Below, piece after piece: positions 14,420 to 24,791 of a stretch of DNA of 64,000 nt (position 1 is the first letter of the stretch; the number at the start of each line of letters is the position of its first letter). The translations under genes were made by a program, and so were the position numbers. A model generated the notes under the pieces. It did not search any database and was not told where the DNA came from. It was given only the letters and a program-made list of their open reading frames with translations. The stretch covers positions 186,001 through 250,000 of the forward strand of contig NZ_JAAALO010000010.1 of assembly GCF_009908295.1 (NCBI RefSeq), read 5' to 3'. The stretch is from Micromonospora rubida (GTDB lineage: Bacteria > Actinomycetota > Actinomycetes > Mycobacteriales > Micromonosporaceae).

Positions 14420-16537
14420 TCAGCCGGTCGGTTCGATCGTGGTCAGCCGCTGGGTGGCCCGGGACAGCGCCACGTACAGCGTCCGCACGCCGGATCCCGG
14501 ATCGGCCCGGATCTCGGCCGGGGCGACCAGCGCGACCCCGTCGTACTCCATGCCCTTGGCCTGGAGGCTGGTCACCACCTGCAGGCGCGGCGCGGCCAGG
14601 CCGGCGAGCCAGCCGGCGACCTCGTCCCGGCGTGGCACCGGCGTGATCACCCCGACGGTCCCCTCCACGTCGGCGAGCAGCGCGGCGACCGCCGCGACGG
14701 TGGCCCGTTCCAGCTCGGCCGGCGGCACGGTCAGCGCGACCGGCTCCACGCCGGTGGACCGCACCGCGCTGGGCAGCCTGAGGTCCGGGTAGAGCCGGCG
14801 GATCTCCGCCGCCGCCACCGCGAAGATCTCCGCTGAGTTGCGGTAGTTGGTGGTCAGCTCGAACTGGTGCCGGCGTCGCCGCCCCAGCGCCTGGTCCCGG
14901 GCCCGGGTCAGCTCCTCCTCCGCGCCCGTCCACGCGGTCTGCGCCGGGTCGCCCACCACCGTCCAGGACGCCAGCCGGCCGCGCCGGCCGACCATCCGCC
15001 ACTGCATCGGGGAGACGTCCTGCGCCTCGTCGACCACCACGTGCGCGTAGTCGCGGTAGTCCTCCGGGCGCTCCCGGGCCGCCTCCCGGGCCGCCCGCTG
15101 CCGGTCGGCCTGCGTGCTCAGCTCCCGCACGCCCCCGGCGAGCTGGAACGGGTCCCGCTTGGCCCGCTTCGGCTGCATCGGCTTGCCCAGCAGCGCGTCC
15201 AGCTCGTCCAACAGGGCGATGTCGGCGATCGTGAGCCCCTCGTCGTCCAGCGTCCGGTACGCCTCGTCGAGCAGGCCGATCTCCGCCCGGGACAAAATTC
15301 CCCCGGCGTACCGGCGCAGCCGGTCCGGGCGGGCCAGCCAGCCCAGCACGTGCCGGGGATGCAGCCGGGGCCACCACGCCTTGAGGAACTCGCGGAAATC
15401 GGACCGCTCGGCGATCTCGGCCTCGAACGCGGGCTGCTCCGGCAGTTGGCGGATGCTCAGTCGCCGGGCCTGGGCCCACAGCGCGGCGAACACCCCGTCG
15501 AATCCGGCCCGACGCGCCTCGTTGCGGCGGGCCCCCCGGGACAGCGCCCGGTCCCGGATGCCGTCCAACTCCCGGCGGTCCAGCCGGAGCAGCGCGCCCC
15601 GGTAGAGCAGGCGCAGCTCGCCCGGCCCGCCCGGCACCGCGTCCCGCGCCGCCTGCTCCAGCACCCGTCGCATCCGCAGCGATCCCTTCACCGCCGCCAC
15701 CTCGGGCGGGTCGGTGCGGGTCGCGTCCATCCCCGGGAACAGCGAGCCGAGCGAGTGCAGCGTCGCGGTCTCCTCGCCCAGCGACGGCAGCACCGAGGCG
15801 ATGTACTCCACGAACACCGCCGACGGGCCGACCACCAGGATGCCGCCGCCGGCGTACCGGCTGCGGTCGGAGTACAACAGGTACGCCGCCCGGTGCAGGG
15901 CGACCGCCGTCTTGCCCGTCCCAGGGCCGCCGGAGACGATCGTCACCCCGGAGCCGGGGGAGCGGATCGCCTCGTCCTGTTCGCGCTGGATGGTGGCGAT
16001 GATGTCCCGCATGCCCCGGCCGGTGGCCCGCGACAGGGTGGCCAGCAGCGCCCCGTCGCCCACCACCGCCATGTCCGGCGGGGCAGCCGCCGGGTCCAGC
16101 AGGTCGTCCTCGATCCGGGTCACCCGCTCGGCCGTGGACCCGATGGTGCGCCGCCGCACCACGTCCATCGGCTGTGCCGGGGTGGCCTGGTAGAACGCGG
16201 CGGCGGCCGGGGCCCGCCAGTCCACCACCAGGGTCTCCGCGTCCTCGCCGCGCACCCCGAGCCGCCCGACGTGCAGCACCTGCCGGTTGCGCAGGTCCAG
16301 CCGGCCGAAGACCAGCCCCTCGTGCTCGGCGTCGAGCCGGTGCCGGCGCTGGGCGGCGTGGAAGACCATCGCGTCCCGCTCGACCAGCGCGCCGAAGTTG
16401 CCCACCCGGGCCAGTTGGTAGCCGTCCTTCTCGGCCTGGGCGGCCGAGCGGCGCAGTTCGCTGAGGCGGGCGTACACCCGGTCGAGATGCCGCTGCTCGA
16501 CGGCGATCTCCTGCTCCAGGGTGGTCCGGTCGGTCAC
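14420..16537 (-). CDS. HelD/HelR-like superfamily 1 helicase, RNA polymerase recycling factor
   Basis: The 705-residue protein starts with a charged coiled-coil arm (residues 1 to about 60, 'TLEQEIAVEQRHLDRVYARLSELRR'), followed by UvrD-like motifs: Walker A 'SGGPGTGKTAVALHRAAYLLY', Walker B 'HVVVDEAQDVSPMQW', 'VVGDPAQTAW', 'LTTNYRNSAEIF' and the C-terminal 'LQAKGMEYDGVALV' and 'LYVALSRATQRL'. The N-terminal arm and about 700-residue length match the HelD family, which binds RNA polymerase and removes it from DNA; actinobacterial HelR members lessen rifamycin action. The GTG start has GAGGAG six bases upstream. No rifamycin-associated element was recognised upstream. Confidence 0.88.
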   Translation of the reverse strand: MTDRTTLEQEIAVEQRHLDRVYARLSELRRSAAQAEKDGYQLARVGNFGALVERDAMVFHAAQRRHRLDAEHEGLVFGRLDLRNRQVLHVGRLGVRGEDAETLVVDWRAPAAAAFYQATPAQPMDVVRRRTIGSTAERVTRIEDDLLDPAAAPPDMAVVGDGALLATLSRATGRGMRDIIATIQREQDEAIRSPGSGVTIVSGGPGTGKTAVALHRAAYLLYSDRSRYAGGGILVVGPSAVFVEYIASVLPSLGEETATLHSLGSLFPGMDATRTDPPEVAAVKGSLRMRRVLEQAARDAVPGGPGELRLLYRGALLRLDRRELDGIRDRALSRGARRNEARRAGFDGVFAALWAQARRLSIRQLPEQPAFEAEIAERSDFREFLKAWWPRLHPRHVLGWLARPDRLRRYAGGILSRAEIGLLDEAYRTLDDEGLTIADIALLDELDALLGKPMQPKRAKRDPFQLAGGVRELSTQADRQRAAREAARERPEDYRDYAHVVVDEAQDVSPMQWRMVGRRGRLASWTVVGDPAQTAWTGAEEELTRARDQALGRRRRHQFELTTNYRNSAEIFAVAAAEIRRLYPDLRLPSAVRSTGVEPVALTVPPAELERATVAAVAALLADVEGTVGVITPVPRRDEVAGWLAGLAAPRLQVVTSLQAKGMEYDGVALVAPAEIRADPGSGVRTLYVALSRATQRLTTIEPTG

Positions 16538-16658
16538 GCGCAGCTCCTCGCAGACGGCGGCGGACGGCCGCGCCGGGGCGCAGGCCGCGCGCCGGGCTAA
16601 CCGGAGAGGGTACGGCCACCGGCCGACCGGGACGCGGGGCCATGCCGTCGCCGCGATC

Positions 16659-16714
16659 CAGCCCACGTCCAGGAGCGACCCAGCCCACGTCGTGGCGCGA
16701 CCCAGCCCACGTCC
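16659..16714. repeat. Tandem 22-bp repeat, 2.5 copies
   Basis: Units at 16659-16680, 16681-16702 and a partial one at 16703-16714 begin CAGCCCACGTC. They lie between the HelD-like gene and the upstream hydrolase gene; both genes are leftward, so the repeat sits in the HelD gene's leader or promoter region. Confidence 0.8.
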
Positions 16715-16749
16715 CGGACCCGCCGCTCACACCTGTGACGCGGCTCCGG

Positions 16750-17673
16750 TCAGGCCGGGGAAGCCGGGTGTGGCGCGTCCGCCAGCACCCGGTGCAGCAC
16801 GCCGGCCACGGCGGCGTTCACCTGGCCCGGCCGCTCCATCATCAGCATGTGCCCGGCACCAGGGCAGACGGTCAGCTCGGTCGCCGGCAGCGCCGCCGCG
16901 ATCGACTCGGCGCACGGCGGCGGGGTGAGCCGGTCCCGGTCGCCGACCAGCGCCGCCGCCGGGAGGTGGGCCAGCGCGGCGAGGGTGTCCAGCCGGTGCT
17001 GCGTCCCGATCGAGGCCCGGAAGCCGCCGATCGAGCGCAGCGAGGCGCGGGCCACCGCCGAGGTGACCAGCCGGATGTCGGTGGGCTCGCAGCGGTCGCC
17101 GAAGAGCATCCAGCGGATGCTGGGCCGCAGGGCCCGCAGCAGCGCCCGGGGCGGGCGCCACGCGCCGCAGCGGGCCAGCACCCCGGCCCCGGCGGTCTCG
17201 GCCAGCCGGATCAGCCGGGCGATGCGCGGGGAGAGGCCGTAGGCGGTGTGGGTGTGCCCCTCGGCCGTGGTCGAGACGAAGACCAGCCCGGCCGTGCGGG
17301 CTGCGAAGTGCCGGGGGTGGCGGTGCGCGTACTCCATGATCGTCATGCCGCCCATCGAGTGCCCGACCAGCACCACCGGCCCGGTCGGGGCGACCGCGTC
17401 GAGCACGGCGACCAGGTCGTCGCCGAGCTGGGCGAGGGTGGCGGTGCGCAGCGCCATGCAGCTCGACCGGCCGTGCCCCCGGGCGTCGTAGGTCACCACC
17501 CGGACCCGGCCGCCGAACCGCTCGCGGACCCCGGCGAGCTGCCGGTGCCAGCTCCGCCCGTCCAGCGTCCAGCCGTGCAGCAGAAGCGCGGTGACCTCGG
17601 CGTCCGCCGGCCCGGACACCTCGACGTGCAGCCGTACGTCGTCGGCAAGCCGCACCTCGGTCTGCTCCGACAT
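16750..17673 (-). CDS. Alpha/beta-fold hydrolase
   Basis: The 307-residue protein has the alpha/beta hydrolase landmarks: oxyanion 'LLLHGWTLDGRSW', 'VVTYDARGHGRS', nucleophile elbow 'VLVGHSMGG' (Ser), acid 'LVGDRDRLTPP' (Asp) and the terminal His in 'CPGAGHMLMMERP'. The substrate cannot be told. The ATG giving MSEQTEV is chosen because GGGAGG lies 6 bases upstream; an in-frame ATG eight codons earlier lacks this. No signal peptide is seen, so it acts in the cytoplasm. Confidence 0.85.
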   Translation of the reverse strand: MSEQTEVRLADDVRLHVEVSGPADAEVTALLLHGWTLDGRSWHRQLAGVRERFGGRVRVVTYDARGHGRSSCMALRTATLAQLGDDLVAVLDAVAPTGPVVLVGHSMGGMTIMEYAHRHPRHFAARTAGLVFVSTTAEGHTHTAYGLSPRIARLIRLAETAGAGVLARCGAWRPPRALLRALRPSIRWMLFGDRCEPTDIRLVTSAVARASLRSIGGFRASIGTQHRLDTLAALAHLPAAALVGDRDRLTPPPCAESIAAALPATELTVCPGAGHMLMMERPGQVNAAVAGVLHRVLADAPHPASPA

Positions 17674-17867
17674 CGCCGCCTCCCCTCGGGCCGCCATGAG
17701 AACTTCACCACCTGGTGACCCGGCGGTAACACCGGCTACCCGTCATGACACCACGCCAACCCTGCAAGGGGAAGGAAGAGCACCTTGGCCGCCGCCGCCC
17801 GGTGTCCGGGAGGTGACGGTGGGCGGGGTGGGAGGTGACGCCTTCGGTGGGTGGGAGGCGGGGACGA

Positions 17868-17902
17868 CGAACCGCCCGCCGGGTAGACCGGCGGGCGGTT
17901 CG
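17868..17902 (-). terminator. Strong hairpin terminator after the 109-residue protein gene
   Basis: A perfect 15-bp stem (CGAACCGCCCGCCGG with its complement) with a 5-base loop lies 20 bp beyond the stop codon of the leftward gene at 17923. There is no T-run. Confidence 0.75.
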
Positions 17903-17922
17903 GGGTGTCGCGGTTGGCGGGC

Positions 17923-18252
17923 TCAGCCGCCGAAGACGCCGGCCTCGGCGAGGCGCTTCTCGGTGGCGTCCCAGCCGTGGTCCGGGTGGGTGGCCGCGAG
18001 GTTGTTCAGCTCGGCCCGGATCTTGGCTGCGTGGCCGGCGGCGGCCAGCACCCGGATCTCCTCGACGAAGGCCTCGGAGTCGGTGCGCAGGTGCGCGGTC
18101 TTGCCGTTGGTCAGGTTGCGCACGTAGGCGTGCTTGCCGCCGTTGAGCGGGATGAGGTACTTGAACTCGCCCAGCACGCTGAGGGCGCCACCCTGGCCAG
18201 CCTGGCCGGCCCGGACTGACGCGCGCGCGGTCTTAGAGGTGTTGCTCGCCAC
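17923..18252 (-). CDS. Conserved small protein, function unknown
   Basis: Encodes 109 residues: a basic, Ser/Thr-rich N-terminus, then 'LGEFKYLIPLNGGKHAYVRNLTNGKTAHLRTDSEAFVEEIRVLAAAG' and a C-terminal helical part 'HPDHGWDATEKRLAEAGVFGG'. It has no membrane segment and no motif that I can tie to a function. Start GTG (MASNTSKT) is supported by AAGGAG seven bases upstream. It is a single gene with its own terminator. Confidence 0.75.
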   Translation of the reverse strand: MASNTSKTARASVRAGQAGQGGALSVLGEFKYLIPLNGGKHAYVRNLTNGKTAHLRTDSEAFVEEIRVLAAAGHAAKIRAELNNLAATHPDHGWDATEKRLAEAGVFGG

Positions 18253-18644
18253 GGAGGTACTCCTTGAGACGTACGGGAGGACGGTAACGTCCGGGGGCTG
18301 TGGCGGGTGACGCTCGGGATGAGCCTCGGCCCGCCGAAGTTGTGCGCGGCAACAAGCCGCCGAGAGAACTTTACACGACCGCGATGCCTGGCTGGTCACC
18401 CTGCCTGTCTGAAGGACACAACCACGGACGCCGGCCCGGCATTCCGCCGGGTCGACCCGCCCGCCCGCCCGACCAGGGACGGCCGCTCCAGGCACCTCGG
18501 ACGGGTGGATCCGAGCGCCCGCCCCCGGCGAATTCCCCGATTCCCTGGCGCACCATCCGTCCCACCAGTCATCATGTGTTCCAACAGCCACTCGGGTGGT
18601 CGAGGTCGTAGGGGAAGACGCACCTCGCTCTCCGGGAGGTCACC
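18253..18644. other. 392-bp divergent intergenic region
   Basis: No gene is supported. It contains promoters for the leftward 109-residue protein and for the DUF3145 gene; TAAAGT read leftward at 18373-18368 is a possible -10. The composition is locally less GC-rich around 18365-18420. No RNA gene was recognised. Confidence 0.45.
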
Positions 18645-19136
18645 GTGCCAACGCGTGGCGTCGTATACGTCCACTCGACCCCGCTCGCCGTGTGCTCGCA
18701 CGTCGAGTGGGCGATCGCGCGCGTCCTCGCCGCGCCGGTCAACCTGCAGTGGACGGCTCAGCCCGTCGATCCAGGCGCCCGCCGCGCCGAGTGCGGGTGG
18801 ACCGGTCGCCCGGGGACGGGTGCCGAGCTGGCTGCTGCCCTCCGGCAGTGGCCCATGATCCGTTTCGAGGTGACCGAGGAACCGAGCGCGGGCGTCGACG
18901 GCGAGCGCTTCATGTACGTCCCGGGCCGGGGACTGTTCCGGGCCACCGTCGGTGTGGCCGGCGACATCCAGCTGGGCGAGGACCGGCTGCGCGCCGTCAT
19001 GGCCGCCGCCCGGGCCCCGGAGGCCCTGGCGCACGCCCTGGACAAGGCGCTCGGCACCGCGTGGGACGCCGAGCTCGAGCCCTACCGGTACGCCGGCGAC
19101 GGCGCACCGGTGACCCGGCTCACCCGGGTCGGCTGA
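18645..19136 (+). CDS. DUF3145 family protein
   Basis: The 163-residue protein begins 'MPTRGVVYVHSTPLAVCSHVEWAIARVL', the hallmark of DUF3145, a family confined to actinobacteria and found widely within them. It continues with 'GTGAELAAALRQWPMIRFEVTEEP', 'GERFMYVPGRGLFRA' and 'LGTAWDAELEPYRYAGD'. No catalytic motif is known. GGGAGG lies 7 bases before the GTG start. It is a single gene. Confidence 0.9.
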   Translation: MPTRGVVYVHSTPLAVCSHVEWAIARVLAAPVNLQWTAQPVDPGARRAECGWTGRPGTGAELAAALRQWPMIRFEVTEEPSAGVDGERFMYVPGRGLFRATVGVAGDIQLGEDRLRAVMAAARAPEALAHALDKALGTAWDAELEPYRYAGDGAPVTRLTRVG

Positions 19137-19200
19137 ACCGCGCCCGCCGCGCCTCCCGGCAGGAGTGGCGCTGCCCCCGACACGCCCGACGGGATGATGT

Positions 19201-19229
19201 TTGACCAGGTCAAGTTGCCCTGATAAGGG
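19201..19229 (+). promoter_or_regulatory. Promoter candidate with TTGACC/GGTCAA palindrome before NagZ-like gene
   Basis: TTGACCAGGTCAA (19201-19213) is a perfect 6-bp inverted repeat with one central base, and its left half doubles as a -35 TTGACC; 17 bases on lies TAAGGG (19224-19229). Operator and -35 overlap, so a repressor or activator could act here. The -10 match is poor. Confidence 0.4.
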
Positions 19230-19242
19230 GTGAACTGGTGGG

Positions 19243-20979
19243 ATGGTCCGCGTGTCGATTACCCCGCGACGTGCCGGCGTCGCGCTCGCCGCCCTGACCG
19301 CCGTGCTCGTCACCGGATGCTCGGGGGAGTCGGACCGGCCCCGTCCCACGCCGTCGGCCAGCACGGCCACGGCGGAACCGACCACGTCCGGGGGCCCGCC
19401 CGCCGTCGCCGACCCGGCCGCCCGGGCCGTCGCCCTGGTCGGCACCCTCGCCGACGAGGACCTGGTCGGCCAGGTGCTGATGCCGTACGCGTACGGCAGC
19501 TCGGCGACGAAGGTCTCGGACGGCTCCGCCGCCGGCAACCGGTCCCTCGCCGGGGTGGCCACCCCGGCGGAGATGGTCGCGAAGTACCGGCTGGGCGGGC
19601 TGATCCTGGTCGGCTTCAGCGCCGACGACCCGACCGCCGGCAACCAGTCCACCACCAACGTCGACAACCCGAAGCAGGTCCGCGAGCTGACCACCGGCCT
19701 GCGCGAGGCCGCCGGAAAGCTCCCCGCCGGCACCGCGCCCTTCCTGGTCGGCACCGACCAGGAGCACGGCATCGTCACCCGGATCACCGACGGCGTCACC
19801 CTGTTGCCCAGCCCGATGGCCGCCGGGGCGGCCGGCGACCCGGCGCTGACCGAGGCGGCCTGGCGGGCCGCCGGGGCCGAGCTGGCCGCGATGGGGATCA
19901 ACATGGACTTCGCCCCGGTCGCCGACGTGCTTGCCACCCGCAGCACGGTGATCGGCTCCCGGTCCTTCGGCGCCGACCCGAAGCGGGCCTCGGCGCAGGT
20001 CGCCGGCGCGGTCAGGGGGTTGCAGAGCGCCGGGGTGGCGGCCAGCGTCAAGCACTTCCCCGGGCACGGCCTGAGCGCCACCGACTCGCACAAGGAGGTC
20101 CCGGTGATCATCCAGAGCCGCAAGGTGCTCGACGGCACCGCGTTCCCGCCGTTCACCGCCGGGATCGACGCCGGCGCCCTCGCGGTGATGTCCGCCCACC
20201 TCGACGTCACCGCCATCGACCCGGGCACCCCGGCCACCTTCTCGCGGAAGGTCCTCACCGACGTGCTGCGCGGCCAGCTCGGGTTCGAGGGCGTCGTGGT
20301 CACCGACGGGATGAACATGCCGCCGGCCAAGCGCTGGGCGCCGGGGGAGGCGGCGGTGCGGGCGCTCAAGGCCGGCAACGACCTGATCCTGATGCCCCCG
20401 AACGTCACCCAGGCGTACGACGGGCTGCTCGCCGCGCTGCGCGACGGCTCGCTGCCCCGGGCCCGGCTGGTCGAGGCGGCCACCCGGGTGTTGACCATGA
20501 AGTTCACCCTGGCCGACACGCCCGCCCCGGCGATGTCCACGCTGAACAGCCCCGAGCACCGGCAGGCCGCGGACGCACTGGCGGCCGGCGCGGTGACCGT
20601 GCTGCGCGGCTCCTGCGCGACCGGGGTGCGCGGCCCGGTCACCGTCACCTCCTCCGGGGGGCGGGACAAGACCCGGGCCCTGCTGACCGACGCGCTCACC
20701 GCCGCGGGGGTGAAGGTGGTCCCGAGCGGCGGCACGAGGGTGCACCTCGTCGGGTACGGCGACGGCTCGGCCGACCTCAGCGCCGACGCCGCGGTGACCG
20801 TGGCGATGGACACCCCGTACCTGCTGGCGAAGGCGAAGTCGCCGACGCTGCTGGCCACGTACTCCTCCGGCCGGGCGTCGATGACCGCGCTGGCCAACGT
20901 GCTCGCCGGCAAGGCCCGCCCGGCCGGCCGGTCCCCCGTGCCGGTCTCCGGTCTGCCCGCCACGGCCTGCGGCAACTGA
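19243..20979 (+). CDS. GH3 beta-N-acetylhexosaminidase (NagZ-like) lipoprotein
   Basis: The 578-residue protein has a lipoprotein signal ending 'LVTGC' (Cys26), a Pro/Thr/Ser linker, then a GH3 catalytic barrel (about 65-430). NagZ-type motifs are present: 'VGTDQEHG', 'NMDFAPVADV', 'SVKHFPGHG' (the His-loop acid/base) and 'VVTDGMNM' with nucleophile D355. A C-terminal second domain (about 435-578) is also seen. NagZ enzymes remove N-acetylglucosamine from muropeptides or chitooligosaccharides; as a lipoprotein this one acts outside the membrane. The ATG lies downstream of AAGGGG; GTG at 19252 is an alternative start. Confidence 0.9.
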   Translation: MVRVSITPRRAGVALAALTAVLVTGCSGESDRPRPTPSASTATAEPTTSGGPPAVADPAARAVALVGTLADEDLVGQVLMPYAYGSSATKVSDGSAAGNRSLAGVATPAEMVAKYRLGGLILVGFSADDPTAGNQSTTNVDNPKQVRELTTGLREAAGKLPAGTAPFLVGTDQEHGIVTRITDGVTLLPSPMAAGAAGDPALTEAAWRAAGAELAAMGINMDFAPVADVLATRSTVIGSRSFGADPKRASAQVAGAVRGLQSAGVAASVKHFPGHGLSATDSHKEVPVIIQSRKVLDGTAFPPFTAGIDAGALAVMSAHLDVTAIDPGTPATFSRKVLTDVLRGQLGFEGVVVTDGMNMPPAKRWAPGEAAVRALKAGNDLILMPPNVTQAYDGLLAALRDGSLPRARLVEAATRVLTMKFTLADTPAPAMSTLNSPEHRQAADALAAGAVTVLRGSCATGVRGPVTVTSSGGRDKTRALLTDALTAAGVKVVPSGGTRVHLVGYGDGSADLSADAAVTVAMDTPYLLAKAKSPTLLATYSSGRASMTALANVLAGKARPAGRSPVPVSGLPATACGN

Positions 20980-21085
20980 CCCGGTGGGCGCGGCACCCGG
21001 GGTCGCGCGCGGGGGCCTTCCGGGCCGGGCTCCGGCTGATAGCGTTCGGCTGTCCGACGGCGCAGACGAGACGGAGGCCAGTCCC

Positions 21086-22128
<1,043 letters not shown>

Positions 22129-22132
<4 letters not shown>

Positions 22133-24474
22133 CCGCACTGGCCACCGGAGACCCGTCCGGCTCTGACCCGTCCGGCTCTGACCCGTCCGGCTCTGACCCG
22201 TCCGGCTCTGACCCGTCCGGCCCGGCCGGGCTCGCGGCCCCGGCGGCCCGTCCGGCCGTCCTGCGGTACGCGCCCCCCGTCGCCGGCTACGCCGTGGTCG
22301 CGGCCGTCCTGCTCGGCACCGGCACCCCGGTTGCCGACCTCGCCCGGTGGACCGGATACCTGCTGCTGGCCGTGCTGCTGCCCGGCACTCTGGTGTTCCG
22401 GGCGCTGCGCCGCCGTCCGCACACCCTGGTCGAGGACCTGGCGTTCGGCGCGGCCGTCGGCCTGGTCCTGGAGCTGGCCGGCTGGGCGGTGTTCACCGCC
22501 GCCGGGGTGCCCCACCTGCTGTGGCTCTGGCCGCTGGCGGTGCTCGCGCCGTTCGCGGCGGTGCCCCGGCTGCGCCGGCACTGGCGGGTGTCCGGGTACG
22601 CCCCGGTGCCGACCGGGTGGGCGTGGGCGCTGGCCGGGGTGGTCGCCGGGTTCACCCTCTACCTGTACGAGTCGTTCCTGCGGGTCAACCCGGTGCTGCC
22701 CTCCGACGAGGGGCAGGCGCAGTACATCGACCTGGCGTTCCAGCTCTCGCTGGCCGGCGCGGCCACCCACCAGGCCCCGCTGGACGTGCCGCAGGTCGCC
22801 GGGGAGCCCCTGCACTACCACTGGTTCGGCTTCGCCCACTTCGCGGCGGCCAGCCTGGTCAGCGGCGTGGACCTGCCGACGGTCTTCTTCCGGCTCGGCG
22901 TGCCGACGCTCTGCGCGCTGGCCGCCGTGCTGGTCGCGGTGGTCGGCTGGCGGGTAACCGGCCGGCCGTACGCCGGGGTGGTCGCCGCCGGGCTGATGTT
23001 CACCGTCGGCGAGTTCGGCTACGAGAACGGGGTACGCCAGCTCTTCGGCACCCAGGCCACCTTCATCGTCTGGGGCAGCCCGTCGATGACGTACAGCTGG
23101 GTGTTGCTGCTGCCGCTGATCGCCGCGCTGGGTGAGCTGGTCGGCCGGGTCCGGGGCTCGACGGTGCCGGCGCTGGGGCGCGGCGCGTGGCTGCTCGCCG
23201 CGCTGTTCCTGGCCGCCTCGACCGGGGCGAAGGCCAGCTCGGTGCCGGTGGTGCTGGCCGCGCTGGCGTTCGTCGCGGCGGTGTCGTTGGCGTTCCGCCG
23301 CAGGCTGCCCCGGGCGGTGCTGGCGGCGGCCGGGCTGGCGCTGGCCGCGCAGCTCTTCGCCACGGCGGTGCTGTTCGCGTTCGAGAGCCACGGGGTGAGC
23401 GTGGACCCGTTCTCGGGGCTGCGCCCGTACGTCCTGCCGGGGCGGCCGGCGGGGACGACGGCGCTGCTGTGGGTGTTGGTCTTCGTCGCGTTCCTGCTGA
23501 ACCTCCAGCTCCGGCTGGCCGGGGTCGTGGCGCTGCTGCGGCTGCGCCGCTGGCGGCTGGAGCCCGTGCAGGTGTTCCTGCTCGGCGGGGCACTCGCCGG
23601 CCCGGCGATCTACCTGCTGGTGGGGCACCCGGGCAGCAGCAACCAGTACTTCACCCGGGCCGGGTTCGCGTTCGGGGTGATCCTGTCCGCGTGGGGTTGG
23701 GTGGAACTGCTGGACCGTGCCGCCCTCGGCGCCCGGGGCCGGGCGCTGCTCGGGGCGGGGGCAGCCGGGTTCGCCGTACTGCTCACCGCCGTCCAGTTGC
23801 GCTACCCGGCCACGCCGCCGGCCACCCAGTCGTACGCGTCGGTGTTGCCGCTGCTGACCTGGGCGGGCGCGCTGCTGGCGGTGGCGCTGCTGGCACAGCT
23901 CTGCTGGCCGGCACTGGTCGGGCGCTGGCCGGGGCTGGCCGGTCGGGGCCCGGCGGTGCTGCTCACCGCCGCCCTGGTCGCGGGCGCGCCGGGGCTGGTG
24001 CTGGACGCCGCCGCCGCAAACCGGTTTCCCAACGGTGGGGCGTACCCGGTGGAGCGGATGCCGGCCTCCCGGGTGGCGGCGGCCCGCTGGGTGCACGAGC
24101 ACAGCGACCCGCGCGACGTGGTGGCCACCAACGTGCACTGCCGGGCGGTGGTCAGCGGCTGGTGCGACGCCCGGTCGTTCTGGCTGAGCGGGTACACCGA
24201 GCGGTCGGTGCTGGTGGAGGGGTGGGCGTTCGCGCCCCGGATGGTCGGCCTGCCCGGCGGCCCGTACGCGCCGTTCTGGGAGCAGGAGCGGCTGGCGGCC
24301 AACGACGCGGCCTTCACCGCCCCCACGGCCGCCGGCCTGGCGGAGCTGCGTGACTCCTACGGCGTCCGCTGGCTCGTCGTCGACCGCGAGGTCGCCCCGG
24401 AGTCCCCGACCCTGGAGACCCTCGCCGACCTCCGCTACACCAACGCCCGAATGGCCGTCTACCACCTACGCTGA
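22129..24474 (+). CDS. Large multispanning membrane protein, GT-C-like
   Basis: The 781-residue protein has a hydrophilic N-terminus of five DPSGS-type repeats (about residues 8-32), then some twelve to sixteen hydrophobic segments, an outer loop with 'LPSDEGQAQYIDLAFQLSL' and 'PLHYHWFGFAH', and a soluble C-terminal outer domain beginning near 'ERMPASRVAAARWVHEH'. This resembles GT-C-type or DUF-labelled membrane proteins that transfer lipid-linked sugars outside the cell. The GTG start overlaps the GT2 stop (GTGA), implying coupled translation and a joint pathway: GT2 loads the lipid carrier, this protein may use it. The acceptor is unknown. Confidence 0.78.
22150..22224. repeat. 15-bp coding repeat, five copies
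   Basis: Five units of GACCCGTCCGGCTCT (the last diverged) encode DPSGS repeats at the N-terminus of the GT-C-like protein, only 93 bp from the GACACC repeat in the neighbouring gene's 3' end. Confidence 0.95.
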
Positions 24475-24530
24475 CCCCCACCCGGCCCGCCGCCGGGCCG
24501 CGCCGGGCCGCGCAAGGCCGCGCAAGGCCG

Positions 24531-24592
24531 CGCAAATTCTGGGAATTCGTGGTCATGCAGCGCCGCAAGGCCACTCTTTCCCAGAATTTGCG
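24531..24592. repeat. 15-bp perfect inverted repeat between convergent genes
   Basis: CGCAAATTCTGGGAA (24531-24545) and TTCCCAGAATTTGCG (24578-24592) are perfectly complementary, with a 32-base loop that holds a smaller GTGG/CCAC stem. The arms are AT-rich against the surrounding DNA. It lies 56 bp after the membrane-protein stop and may act as a transcription terminator, or be a REP-like palindromic element. GCAAGGCCGC copies just before it (24511-24530) extend the repeat-rich zone. Confidence 0.85.
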
Positions 24593-24736
24593 TGGGGCGT
24601 GGGGCGTGGGGCGTGGGGCGTGGGGCGTGGGGCGTGGGGCGTGGGGCGTGGGGCGTGGGGCGTGGGGCGTGGGGCGTGGGGCGGCGGGCGTGGGGCGTGG
24701 GGCGTGGGGCGGCGGGGTGTGGGGTGTGGGATGGGA
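24593..24736. repeat. GTGGGGC heptanucleotide minisatellite
   Basis: About fifteen or more copies of GTGGGGC follow the inverted repeat without a gap; two GGC insertions interrupt the array near 24680-24715, and it degrades to GTGTGGG units at the right end. The strand is strongly G-rich (G runs of four), so it could form G-quadruplexes. Frames through it are translated repeat, not genes. Confidence 0.93.
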
Positions 24737-24741
24737 TGGGT

Positions 24742-24784
24742 GAAGGGCCCGTCGGGGACGCGAAGCGTCACCGGCGGGCCCTTC
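24742..24784 (-). terminator. Terminator hairpin for the PIG-L deacetylase gene
   Basis: A two-part hairpin, outer 14-bp stem (GAAGGGCCCGTCGG with one mismatch) and inner GACGC/GCGTC stem around a GAA loop, lies 8 bp beyond the stop codon of the leftward gene. Confidence 0.75.
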
Positions 24785-24791
24785 AGGCGCG

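Noticed and set aside
16538..16749. Rifamycin-associated element upstream of the HelD-like gene
   Set aside because: I looked for a paired GC-rich inverted repeat of that type; only a 22-bp tandem repeat is present.
24553..24771. Frames of 60-195 codons in both directions through the GTGGGGC array
   Set aside because: They are simple translations of a minisatellite, without ribosome-binding sites.
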